Positions 17,863 through 25,399 of a stretch of 40,101 bases of DNA are shown here, in pieces. This DNA is from Oscillospiraceae bacterium (GTDB lineage Bacteria; Bacillota; Clostridia; Oscillospirales; Acutalibacteraceae). The notes beneath the pieces were generated by a model that did not search any database, had not been told where the DNA came from, and worked only from the letters and a program-made list of their open reading frames with translations. Made by a program: the position numbers and the translations under genes. The stretch lies in contig JAISBW010000002.1 in assembly GCA_031265995.1 (NCBI GenBank), forward strand, positions 1 to 40,101, given 5' to 3'. Every line of letters begins with the position of its first letter. The first letter of the stretch is position 1.

Positions 17863-18296
17863 TTTTTTCCGGTCTCTGTTGTCTTTACGCTCTCGGAAAT
17901 TACCTTTCCGATTGCTTTAAACGCATTAGAAATTCCCGCTTCACTTAAAAGCCTGCCGACTTGTTTTTCTGTCAGGAATTCTCTTTTCTTTCGGAGTTTC
18001 TCATTTTCAATATCAATTCCTTCGTTTATCGCTTCTTTCAGAAAGAAAATTATCGCTTCAATATCGGGTTCTCCGCTTTTATTTTCTTCGCTCCTATTTT
18101 CTCCATTTTCGCTTTTTATGTTTTTATTCTCTCTGCTTTTGCTTTCTTCATTTTTGCTTTCTCCGCTTTTATTTCCCATTTCTGAAATCTTATTTATGCT
18201 GCCATATTTTTTCTGTATGGCCTCCATTACATTCATTGTAAAAGCCAGCGGAAATTTCTCGCCGCCGGCTTCTAAGTACTGAAGATTATTAAACAT
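17835..18296 (-). CDS. Tail assembly chaperone (gpG-like)
   Basis: This 153-aa protein is the unshifted form of the tail chaperone: N-terminal LEAGGEKFPLAFTMNVMEAI and C-terminal ...NEGIDIENEK plus an Ala/Lys-rich tail, the usual pattern of the gpG-like family in Firmicutes phages. It binds the tape measure protein and recruits major tail protein. Residues about 41-77 (nt 18066-18176) are a hydrophilic Ser/Glu/Lys/Asn repeat insert (GESKNEESKSRENKN...) in a normally short loop. ATG 18296 has GGGGG eight bases upstream. Its 3' end carries the slippery site for the gpT-like extension. Confidence 0.85.
   Translation of the reverse strand: MFNNLQYLEAGGEKFPLAFTMNVMEAIQKKYGSINKISEMGNKSGESKNEESKSRENKNIKSENGENRSEENKSGEPDIEAIIFFLKEAINEGIDIENEKLRKKREFLTEKQVGRLLSEAGISNAFKAIGKVISESVKTTETGKNAEPAKNQK
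17862..17868 (-). promoter_or_regulatory. -1 programmed frameshift site A AAA AAC
   Basis: Read on the minus strand in the chaperone frame the codons are GGA AAA AAC, giving the classic slippery heptamer A-AAA-AAC nine codons before the stop of the first frame. The downstream gpT-like frame is exactly in -1 register. No strong stimulatory stem was found after it. Confidence 0.85.
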
Positions 18297-18338
18297 TGTT
18301 TTACCCCCTTTTGCCTCTTAAGTTGTGGTTTTTGCCTA

Positions 18339-18575
18339 TTAAGTTATGGTCGGATTTACGCTTAGCTCCATTAATCTGGCCGCCCTAAGTTTTGCAAGCA
18401 AAGAATTAAAATCCGTAACCAGTCCCGCGACGTTCTCGGCGGTTGAATCCGCTTGATATTCTGCAACCGGAGTTTTCAAACCTGTGACAGTTGCATTGGG
18501 AAGTATTGTTAATTTACCTCCTATTACCCATTCGTCGCCGTTTTGTTCGTGATAATTTGATGTGTTGTAACTCAT
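18339..18575 (-). CDS. Head fibre-like protein
   Basis: This 78-aa protein reads NYHEQNGDEWVIGGKLTI, then a variable loop and AEYQADSTAENVAGLVTDFN, followed by LLAKLRAARLM. This matches the small phage head-fibre proteins (phi29 gp8.5-like collagen/beta type) of Firmicutes siphophages, thought to decorate the capsid. It starts at ATG 18575 after GGAGG. It lies between the major tail protein and chaperone genes. Confidence 0.72.
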   Translation of the reverse strand: MSYNTSNYHEQNGDEWVIGGKLTILPNATVTGLKTPVAEYQADSTAENVAGLVTDFNSLLAKLRAARLMELSVNPTIT

Positions 18576-18711
18576 TTTAAGTCCTCCAAATTTTTAATTT
18601 TTCTTTTTTACTTTATTTAACTATTCGTTTTTTTACTTTTCTTTTCTTTTCTTTTCTTTTTTATTTAGTCTTTATTTTTTTTACTCTTTTTGCCTTTATT
18701 TTTTGCCTGCA

Positions 18712-19281
18712 CTAAGCCGTTTGTTGATTAGATTCCGGCTGAGTAAAGAAACCGTCAAGCGCTGTATTTGCCGCCGTCTCGGTCGTCAGTGTTTGATGCT
18801 TTTCCCAAATACCGGCATTATTTGCAATTATCATGCCTTCTACACTCGGAGTTCCGAACTCTATGTTTTCACCTTTTGTGTTTGCGTCCGGAATAAAAGG
18901 CTTGAATTTGACTTTCGGAAACCACTCGACTTTGTAAAGCGGAACGTTATTTACAAGCTTTACTACAATGTGGCCGAACCCAACATAAGGCGGCGTGTCG
19001 TCAATGCTTGAAGTAACTAATTTTGATTCTGTAACAATTGTTTTACCTAAGATCTCTGCAAAGATTGTGTCGTCATCATCATCAATTCCAAGCGTTATTG
19101 CCGCACTTTGAAAGCCTGTGACATACTCTTTTGTCGTGTCATCGGCATAAAGAGATGCTTCCGGAATATTTAAAGAAACCGCTGCAGAGATTGCTCCAGC
19201 CATGGTTTTAACTGTGCTGTATGTTTCTCTGTCTGAATTAAGTATTGCGTATCTAAATCTTCGAAGTCCTGTGCTTGCCAT
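18712..19281 (-). CDS. Major tail (tube) protein
   Basis: This 189-aa protein starts MASTGLRRFRYAILN and contains GFQSAAITLGIDDDDDTIF, VGFGHIVVK and YKVEWFPKVKF, the beta-rich pattern of phi13-type major tail proteins. It polymerises into the tail tube. ATG 19281 has GGAGG eight bases upstream and is preferred over the in-frame ATG at 19296, which overlaps that site. Five consecutive Asp codons sit in one loop. The plus-strand run of T-rich microrepeats downstream (18580-18700) is the leader of the next gene. Confidence 0.85.
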   Translation of the reverse strand: MASTGLRRFRYAILNSDRETYSTVKTMAGAISAAVSLNIPEASLYADDTTKEYVTGFQSAAITLGIDDDDDTIFAEILGKTIVTESKLVTSSIDDTPPYVGFGHIVVKLVNNVPLYKVEWFPKVKFKPFIPDANTKGENIEFGTPSVEGMIIANNAGIWEKHQTLTTETAANTALDGFFTQPESNQQTA

Positions 19282-19399
19282 AGTTTGTTCCTCCATAAAA
19301 TTAGTTTTTAATTTTTTAAAATTGATTTGCTTTAAATTCAGAAAATTTAATTCTAAATCAGTTTTATTTAAAATTATTTAAAATTAATCTTTTCTAAAT

Positions 19400-19759
19400 T
19401 TAATTATTTTGTGCCTTTTGCCTGCCGATTGTGAAATTGACAGGGACATGAAAATACTTAGTATCCGGCTCATAGTTTTCAGAAGCGTTGCTTTGCCAGG
19501 TAAATCCGCCGTCAGTCATCTTTTGTTTGACAGTTTCAACCAGAATCTTAAAGTTATTTCTTGAAAAGATATCCAGCGTAACACTTGCAATTTCAGCTTT
19601 GTTTGTGTCATTTGCGTAAAGGCTCGGCTCTTCCATGTAAGTGTAATAAGTCAGGTAAGAATCCGCTTTGCCTGTATAAAACAAAAAATTGACTGGAATT
19701 TGAATTCCGTCTAGCTTAAAGTCTTTGAAGATTGATTCAATTATCGGATTTACGTTCAT
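19400..19759 (-). CDS. Tail terminator / tail completion protein
   Basis: This 119-aa protein lies just before the major tail protein gene, where siphophages encode the tail terminator that caps the tube and joins it to the head. Sequence features (IPVNFLFYTGKADSYLTYYT, EPSLYANDTNKAEIASV, DIFSRNN, YHVPVNF-like end) fit the DUF3168/minor-tail group. ATG 19759 overlaps the stop of the head-closure gene (ATGA), so translation is probably coupled. Confidence 0.72.
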   Translation of the reverse strand: MNVNPIIESIFKDFKLDGIQIPVNFLFYTGKADSYLTYYTYMEEPSLYANDTNKAEIASVTLDIFSRNNFKILVETVKQKMTDGGFTWQSNASENYEPDTKYFHVPVNFTIGRQKAQNN

Positions 19760-20085
19760 TTCTCCACCTCGTTTGTCAGAATTTCAGTATAAATGCCGTC
19801 GAAGCTGTAATCGTTTATATAAATTATTTCATAAATTTTACCTCTAAATTTAATTTTATAATCTTTATCTATTACAAGCTTTGGAGTTCTAACAAGAAAT
19901 CTGGTCTGAACTACCGAAAAATCAGAATCGGCATCATAAATTTCTTTCCCGGACTTATTTGAAACCTGAGCCCAAGTTTTAAGTAAAACCTCTTCGGTTT
20001 TAACCTCGAATCCGTCGAGGTCTTTGGTGAGAATATAACAGATTATTTGAATCTTTTTGTTTAAAACTCCTGGATTTATCTGCAT
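19756..20085 (-). CDS. Head closure protein (SPP1 gp16 / HK97 gp7-like)
   Basis: This 109-aa protein has the head-tail adaptor pattern: N-terminal MQINPGVLNKKIQI, WAQVSNKSGKEIYDADSDFS, QTRFLVRTPK, IKFRGKIYEIIYIND and a C-terminal beta strand. It plugs the connector after DNA packaging. It starts at ATG 20085 after AAGGTGAG, 28 bp downstream of the connector gene. Confidence 0.82.
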   Translation of the reverse strand: MQINPGVLNKKIQIICYILTKDLDGFEVKTEEVLLKTWAQVSNKSGKEIYDADSDFSVVQTRFLVRTPKLVIDKDYKIKFRGKIYEIIYINDYSFDGIYTEILTNEVEK

Positions 20086-20113
20086 ATTCTCACCTTCAAA
20101 ATTTAGATTAAAT

Positions 20114-20410
20114 TTAAATGTAGTTAACCGAATGCATATCCAAGATACTCTGAACGACCTTATTTACATAGGTTTTATCAACGTAAAAGCTTCGGTTATC
20201 AAACATATCTTCGCAAAGAATATAGACGGCTGAGACAAAATCTTCGAATTTATCGCATTCAGAAAGATTCAGTCCCGTGTATGAAACCAAAAACTGCTTT
20301 GCGGAACCGAGGATTTGTGAAAGCAGCATACGGTCCTTTTCGCCAACGTCGTCTTCGTTTAAACGCAAATAAAAGACTAAATCATCGACTGTAATTTCGC
20401 TGACTTTCAT
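20114..20410 (-). CDS. Head-tail connector protein (gp6-like)
   Basis: This 98-aa, all-helical protein (VDDLVFYLRLNEDDVGEKDR, GSAKQFLVSYTGLN, a C-terminal ...VNKVVQSILDMHS) fits the HK97 gp6 / phage connector family, which forms the ring beneath the portal. Its position, immediately after the major capsid protein gene and before head closure, is the standard one. It starts at ATG 20410 after AAGGAG. Confidence 0.82.
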   Translation of the reverse strand: MKVSEITVDDLVFYLRLNEDDVGEKDRMLLSQILGSAKQFLVSYTGLNLSECDKFEDFVSAVYILCEDMFDNRSFYVDKTYVNKVVQSILDMHSVNYI

Positions 20411-20457
20411 ATTCGTACTCCTTAATTGTACATTGTAAATTATACATTATACATTTA

Positions 20458-21675
20458 TTAAGCTGCTGCAATTTCAAGAATCGCCAATTTCTGCTGATCC
20501 GCAACTTTACTGTCAATTTCAAGCCAGCCGCAAATTCCAAGTGCATGCTGAGTGTAGTAATGCTCATTAAGAATCTGCATCTCTAAATTTTGTGCAAATT
20601 TAACGGCAAGGCCTGTCATATCTCCATAGATAACTGCTTTTGCACTATCTGCCAAAGCAGGCATTGCATCTGAAGTGTATACAGGCTTTCCGAGAAGCGT
20701 ATAGCCCCATTTGGCAGTCAAATCCTGATTTAAAAGATACTGCCCGTTTCCGTCTTTAAATTTCCTGATTGCGGCCCTTGTCGTGTGGTTCATGATCCAT
20801 ACAGCATCACGCTGGTAAACATCTGGGATTGATTCCTGTAAATCGATTAAATCATCGGCTTTTATCGTGCTTGCCGAACTTGTTTCTTTAACGTTCGTTG
20901 CGCCCGTGATTATTCCTTGGCAAGCATTTGTGCCTGATCCCAAAAGAAGCTCGTGCTCTAAAAATACCGCGACTCGTTTGGAGATTTCGCTGACAACAAA
21001 ATTGACAAGATTGATATTTGCCTCTCCGGCCTTGCCGATTAATGATTTCGAAATCAAAGAAAGAACTCCTGCGGTGTAGCCGTTTAATGTAATTGCCGTA
21101 AACTTGCCTGCATGAGCAGTGAGTTCTGTGAATTCAGGAGCATAACCGCATGTAATCTGGTCTCCGGAATTGTCGCCATAATATGGAATTCTTAATTCGC
21201 CTTTAATGTTATAAATCTTAGCTAAACTATAGATAGGGCAGATATCTCTTACTGCTTCGATTATTTGCGTTGCGATTGTTACAGGAATTATCGCTCCATT
21301 TGAGCCAACGTCAAAATTGGCGTTTTTTATGGGGTTGCGTATGTAGTCTACAAACGCTTTTATGTCTCTGCTAGCTATGCTATCCATGCTTTTAACATTT
21401 CCGGAAATACCGTTGTAAGCATCGATTTTGTCTTCTTTAAGATCCGGATATGTCGGTAAATCTCCTGAAGGTTCTCTTTTAATTAAATTCATTGCTCTTA
21501 ATTCCTCCGTTTTCTTAATTGTTGAATTAATAGATTCAACTTCTTTTTTTGAGTTTTCAAATTCTTTTTCCTCGCCCTCATTAAAGGGTCTTGCTTCTGT
21601 TTCAATGTTTTTGACCATGTTTTCCATTTTCCCGATCAGTTCAGATCTTTTCTCTTCTAAAGCTTTTAAGTTCAT
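20458..21675 (-). CDS. HK97-fold major capsid protein
   Basis: This 405-aa protein has an N-terminal coiled-coil scaffold (delta) domain of about 70 residues (MNLKALEEKRSELIGKM...) and an HK97 capsid core with NGAIIPVTIATQIIEAV, YGDNSGDQITCGYAPEF, FLEHELLLGSGTNACQGI and WIMNHTTRAAIR. The delta domain is normally removed by the upstream ClpP-like protease. ATG 21675 has GGAGG nine bases upstream; a TTG start 15 bases earlier would overlap that site. The start region, including its ribosome-binding site and first codons, is duplicated just upstream (21711-21771). Confidence 0.95.
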   Translation of the reverse strand: MNLKALEEKRSELIGKMENMVKNIETEARPFNEGEEKEFENSKKEVESINSTIKKTEELRAMNLIKREPSGDLPTYPDLKEDKIDAYNGISGNVKSMDSIASRDIKAFVDYIRNPIKNANFDVGSNGAIIPVTIATQIIEAVRDICPIYSLAKIYNIKGELRIPYYGDNSGDQITCGYAPEFTELTAHAGKFTAITLNGYTAGVLSLISKSLIGKAGEANINLVNFVVSEISKRVAVFLEHELLLGSGTNACQGIITGATNVKETSSASTIKADDLIDLQESIPDVYQRDAVWIMNHTTRAAIRKFKDGNGQYLLNQDLTAKWGYTLLGKPVYTSDAMPALADSAKAVIYGDMTGLAVKFAQNLEMQILNEHYYTQHALGICGWLEIDSKVADQQKLAILEIAAA

Positions 21676-21771
21676 TTTAATTTCCTCCAAGTTTTAATTT
21701 ATTTAGTATTTCTTCTAAAGCTTTCAAGTTCATTGGGCTTTTCCTCCAAGTTTTAATTTATTTAGAATTTC
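21653..21771. repeat. Tandem duplication at the protease-capsid junction
   Basis: Two imperfect copies (about 21653-21712 and 21711-21771, about 60 bp each) contain the same ribosome-binding site, start codon and first codons of the capsid gene. The upstream copy opens an 18-codon frame at ATG 21733 (MNLKALEEILNKLKLGGN) that overlaps the protease stop and ends at 21677, just before the real capsid start. Confidence 0.8.
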
Positions 21772-22548
21772 TTTATATTTGCCGTAATCTGTTTTTGCTG
21801 CTTCTTTTTCTTTCATTTCTTTCTCTTCTTTATTTTCTTTTTTCTCTTTCTCCTCTTCCAAAGGTTTCCCGCGGATTCTTGCCAAGACTTGATTTATCGC
21901 CATTTTTTGACTGAATGCTACTGCTGCTTTTAAAAAATCTTCTTTTGAATGATCTTTTTTTGAATAATCTTTTCTTAAACGATCTTCTTTTAAAAATTCT
22001 TCATTTTCAAAAAGAATCTCATCGGCAAGCCCGAGTCTGACCGCTTCAGCGGCACTGACATACATTTCTGCGTCCATCATTTGCGAGATTCGCTCGCGTG
22101 AAAGACCGGATTTGATTTTATACGCATTTATTACTCCTTCTTTTATTTCGTCAAGCTGGCGAGCGATGACACGCATTTCATCGCTGTCGCCGGCGGCAAA
22201 AGTCCACGGATTATGGATCATAAGATACGCAGTCGGACTCATCTTTACCTCGTCGCCTGACATCGCAATCACAGATGCCGCCGAGGCTGCTAAAGCGTCG
22301 ATTATTACGCTGACTTTGCCTAAAGACTTTGAATACTCTTTTAAAGCCGTATAAATTTCTGAAGCTGCGAAAATGTCGCCGCCGGGACTATTTATAAATA
22401 CCGAAATATCTCCTGAGCCGCCATTTAGCTCATTTTTGAATTCTTTTGGCGTGACCTCGTCGCCAAACCATGATTCTTTGGCAATCTCTCCGATTAATTC
22501 AAGCGTTCTGCCGTTTTCTTCAGTTTTAAAGTTCCAGAATTTTTTCAT
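21730..22548 (-). CDS. ClpP-like prohead protease
   Basis: This 272-aa protein is a ClpP-fold serine protease used for prohead maturation: FINSPGGDIF (54-60 region), ALAASAASVIAMSG with the expected nucleophile Ser89, and MIHNPW with His112, then DAEMYVSAAEAVRLGLADEI. It cleaves the capsid delta domain. Residues about 185-206 are a repeat insert (LKEDRLRKDYSKKDHSKEDF), encoded by imperfect 15-bp direct repeats, and the C-terminal tail is Glu/Lys-rich. ATG 22548 uses the GGAGGTGA that overlaps the stop of the BRO gene. Confidence 0.93.
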   Translation of the reverse strand: MKKFWNFKTEENGRTLELIGEIAKESWFGDEVTPKEFKNELNGGSGDISVFINSPGGDIFAASEIYTALKEYSKSLGKVSVIIDALAASAASVIAMSGDEVKMSPTAYLMIHNPWTFAAGDSDEMRVIARQLDEIKEGVINAYKIKSGLSRERISQMMDAEMYVSAAEAVRLGLADEILFENEEFLKEDRLRKDYSKKDHSKEDFLKAAVAFSQKMAINQVLARIRGKPLEEEKEKKENKEEKEMKEKEAAKTDYGKYKEILNKLKLGGKAQ

Positions 22549-22554
22549 TTTTGT

Positions 22555-23310
22555 TCACCTCCATAAATTTTCAATGTCAACTCCGTAGACGCTCTCCCAA
22601 GCAATTGCAGGATAGGAATTGACCTCGCCATAATTTGAATCAAAAACTCTCTTCATTTCAAGCTCATGCGACGTACAGTAATTTCTGAGTTTGTGCCAAT
22701 CGAATTTTCTTTTTGTTTTGATTTCGCATAATTTGACACTTGCAAATTGCTTTGATTTATCGAGTTCGATTTCTAATTCTTTGGATTTGTTTCTAAATCT
22801 ATTACATTCTCTAGATTTCGCACTTGCTGTCGCCATTGCGGTTGCTTCACGTCTGTTACCGATCCAGGCTTTAGTTTTGATCGTTTCATCACGTTGGTTT
22901 TCTGCAGTTTGTCTTCTCTCGAATTCTTCCGCCCAAGCTCTTGCGGCAAGTGCCGGGTTTGTGAATTCAGGAAGCTTGATTCCGTATGAGCCGGTTTTTC
23001 TGATTTGCGGTATTACTTCGTTACAAATCCAATCTTGAAAATTTTCAGCAAAATCTGTCCTGCTATGAAAAATTGTTTTGTATAAATTTGCTTCATTTAC
23101 AAAATTAGCTTCTTGCTTTCGTCCGAGAGAATCGATGGCCTCATTTGAAATGATCCCATCTTTTTTAAGTCTTGATTTTACTTGGCTTACATTTTCCAGT
23201 TCTAAGATTTTGCAGACATCCACAAGACAAAAATAAGGTTCTCCCTCAATAATTACCGTCCTTACTTTTCCAAATTTTTCATTCTTGAAAATTTTAAGTT
23301 TGTTTTCCAT
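22555..23310 (-). CDS. BRO-family phage antirepressor-like protein
   Basis: This 251-aa protein has an N-terminal BRO/Bro-N DNA-binding domain: EKFGKVRTVIIEGEPYFCLV, DVCKILELENVSQVKSRL, then SLGRKQEANFVNEANLYKTI and FQDWICNEVIPQIRKTGSY. The C-terminal half is charged and helical (a coiled coil at about 125-195) and ends with an ORF6C-like segment (YCTSHELEMKRVFDSNYGEV). BRO proteins usually act in lysogeny control or as antirepressors and lie near the early region. Here the gene sits between portal and protease, inside the head operon. ATG 23310 has GGAGG eight bases upstream, better than upstream in-frame starts. Confidence 0.85.
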   Translation of the reverse strand: MENKLKIFKNEKFGKVRTVIIEGEPYFCLVDVCKILELENVSQVKSRLKKDGIISNEAIDSLGRKQEANFVNEANLYKTIFHSRTDFAENFQDWICNEVIPQIRKTGSYGIKLPEFTNPALAARAWAEEFERRQTAENQRDETIKTKAWIGNRREATAMATASAKSRECNRFRNKSKELEIELDKSKQFASVKLCEIKTKRKFDWHKLRNYCTSHELEMKRVFDSNYGEVNSYPAIAWESVYGVDIENLWR

Positions 23311-23404
23311 AAATTTTTCCTCCAAAAATATTAAACAATTAAAGCTCACAGTTTAATCTGCGAGCCTTATGGATTTTCTGTCTTTAATTTTTTAAATGCG
23401 TCAT

Positions 23405-24754
23405 TTAATCCCTTTTTTCATCCTCGCCCACATATTCAATCCTCTCGGTATTAACTTTCTGACCTGTATTTGGCGTAAAAACTTCTTTTGTTTTGGGATT
23501 ATACAGAACGTCTTGCAAACCCAGTTTTATGAAATTAAGACCCAAAGGCTCTAAATCTTCCATAAACCTTACTTCATCAATTTGCATAACATTTGCGTCA
23601 AGCGCGGTTTTATAGGCTTCAAATCTTGTTTTCAAAGACGGATCGTTTTTAAGAGCCTCTTTTGTGTCAAATGCAAAATACAAGGAATCTTTTTCTTTTT
23701 CGGCTAAAAAATCCCTGTTTAAAGAACACTCGAACTCGTTTATTACAGGTAATACCGCATTTTTAAAGAAAGAAAAATAATCAATCTTGCCTGTTGTGTC
23801 TTGATTTATTCCAAATACCGATTTAATTTCGTTATTCAGGCTCTTTTTGTTTTCAATGAGCTGCATTTCTACGCTTGTATTACTTGATTCTTTAAATTCC
23901 AGTCCTTCGTTCAGGACAATAATATTTCGCTCGGAATCGTTGTAGAGCTGTTCTACACTTGTTCTGATTGCGTCCATACTTTCTTTTGAAAGCCTTGTAT
24001 TCGCCCTGATAAATCCCTTTTTATTGCCGTTCTTTTCAACTAAATTCTGCTGGTATGAAAGAATTGAATATGCAGTGCTGAGAAGTTCTTTGTTTTCTTG
24101 GAGAATTCCTTTTCCTGTTGCTCCGTCTTTTGTGTTTCTCAGGATTTTTAAGAATTCGAAAGGTTTATATTGTTTTCCTTGCACCGTAATGTTGTAGTCT
24201 TTAAAAATAGGATCGATGTTTGAAATAATCGAGATATTTTCAGCTCTGACATAATTTATTGATTTGATTCCGCTATAGTTAACAGTTTTAATTCTGTTTC
24301 TTTTATTAATTTTTTCACTAACATTTTCGTCAACTTGTGTTGTTACGTTTCTTGCTTTGTTAATAAAAGCGTAAGCGTTCCCAAAGACAAGATAATCTCT
24401 TACCATCGCTCTCTTAAACTCCGCTCCGCTGAGAGTATCTCCGGTGTCGTCGTTTAAAAGCGTAGTTCTGTCGTCGTCTGTGACTTCTTTTGTAAACTTA
24501 CCTTTTTTCGTTTCTTCAAACCTATATAGCTTTATCGGAATCATCGCAACGGATTCGCAGATTTGATTTATGCTTGAAGCAAATGCTGGAATATTCATGG
24601 CTTTTGAAATGTCAATCGCACCAAGACCGCTGAAAAATGAGGAAAAGCTGCTGTCAACCGGTATGGCTTTGTTTTCTATTTTGTTGTTTTGTTTATTATT
24701 TGATTCATTATTTTGTTTGAAAAAATTAGATTTGAAAAAGTTTAAAAATCCCAT
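23405..24754 (-). CDS. Phage portal protein (HK97 family)
   Basis: This 449-aa protein has the HK97 portal pattern: MNIPAFASSINQICESVAMI, PIKLYRF, RDYLVFGNAYAFINK, an ILSYQQNLVEKNG segment, and IIVLNEGLEFKE in the clip/stem region. It forms the dodecameric DNA-entry ring. Residues about 14-28 and 134-163 (nt 24266-24355) carry low-complexity inserts that widen loops of the family; the second follows the FGNAYAF block directly. ATG 24754 has AGGAGG about ten bases upstream. Its mRNA leader contains a terminator-like hairpin (24825-24855). Confidence 0.92.
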   Translation of the reverse strand: MGFLNFFKSNFFKQNNESNNKQNNKIENKAIPVDSSFSSFFSGLGAIDISKAMNIPAFASSINQICESVAMIPIKLYRFEETKKGKFTKEVTDDDRTTLLNDDTGDTLSGAEFKRAMVRDYLVFGNAYAFINKARNVTTQVDENVSEKINKRNRIKTVNYSGIKSINYVRAENISIISNIDPIFKDYNITVQGKQYKPFEFLKILRNTKDGATGKGILQENKELLSTAYSILSYQQNLVEKNGNKKGFIRANTRLSKESMDAIRTSVEQLYNDSERNIIVLNEGLEFKESSNTSVEMQLIENKKSLNNEIKSVFGINQDTTGKIDYFSFFKNAVLPVINEFECSLNRDFLAEKEKDSLYFAFDTKEALKNDPSLKTRFEAYKTALDANVMQIDEVRFMEDLEPLGLNFIKLGLQDVLYNPKTKEVFTPNTGQKVNTERIEYVGEDEKRD

Positions 24755-24824
24755 TTTTTTATCGCCTCCTAAAAAAATGAATTTATTTGCTAATTTAAAA
24801 TAGATATAAAAATAGATATAAAAA

Positions 24825-24855
24825 AACCAACCTTTTTTATTTTAATGGGTTGGTT
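24825..24855 (-). terminator. Terminator-like hairpin in the portal leader
   Basis: AACCAACC/GGTTGGTT (24825-24832 and 24848-24855) with a 15-nt loop is followed on the minus strand by seven T. It lies between the late-type promoter at 24943-24976 and the portal start, so it either stops packaging-operon transcripts or conditionally attenuates the head operon. Confidence 0.65.
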
Positions 24856-24942
24856 ATATTTTATTTTGATCTTGCCTTTGTCGGCTCCATTTGCTTTTGT
24901 CGACCATTAGTATTGAAATATTAGACATATCTCTATACTTTC

Positions 24943-24976
24943 ATTGTAGCATGAAAGATTTACACTTTTTTACACT
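24943..24976 (-). promoter_or_regulatory. Late-type promoter with tandem AGTGTAAA boxes (head operon)
   Basis: On the minus strand two AGTGTAAA boxes (24969-24976 and 24959-24966) lie exactly 10 bp apart, followed after 10 bp by TACAAT (24943-24948). The identical arrangement occurs upstream of the packaging operon at 30657-30690. The boxes occupy the -35 position, as in activator-dependent phage late promoters. Confidence 0.7.
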
Positions 24977-25103
24977 TTTTCAAAAAAAGTTTTCAAAAGA
25001 CAAACAGATAAAATGTATAAGTTTTACTTTATATTTATTTTATTTTTAAACATTTCATTATTTTGGATTTATTTAAGATTTATTTACTTTAAATATTACA
25101 AAG

Positions 25104-25200
25104 TTATAGTCATTCCACTTGAAATTGACTGTTAGGAAAAGAACAGATACACAGTTTTTAGCTTAAAAATAAAAGCTGTTCTCAAATGGAATCACTACAA
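25104..25200. mobile_element. Second MITE-like element (97 bp)
   Basis: The ends TTATAGTCATTCCACTTGA (25104-25122) and the reverse complement of 25182-25200 agree at 16 of 19 positions as imperfect inverted repeats. The interior has further inverted symmetry and no coding capacity. A solo right end occurs at 17561-17578. Confidence 0.55.
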
Positions 25201-25320
25201 GATACAAATACAGAATAATATCTATCATATTTACCTTTTTACCTTAACCGCAATTGAATTCAGCATATTTAGCACAAACAACTAAAAATTATCCTCAAAA
25301 AGTTTGTTGATTAAGACATA

Positions 25321-25349
25321 TTGATATAGTTTTAATGAAGAGTTAATAT
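25321..25349 (+). promoter_or_regulatory. Promoter of the plus-strand gene
   Basis: TTGATA (25321-25326) and TAATAT (25344-25349) are 17 bp apart, 50 bp before the ATG of the only plus-strand prophage gene. Confidence 0.7.
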
Positions 25350-25399
25350 AGTAATAGCAAAGCATCAAAATTTAATTAATTTTTTGAGGAGATTATTTT

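Larger units (their letters stand above)
24755..25399. other. 645-bp non-coding interval between the portal gene and the plus-strand gene
   Basis: The interval holds, from left to right, the terminator-like hairpin (24825-24855), a minus-strand promoter with tandem AGTGTAAA boxes (24943-24976), a 97-bp MITE-like element (25104-25200) and a plus-strand promoter (25321-25349). No convincing gene is seen in it. Confidence 0.7.
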
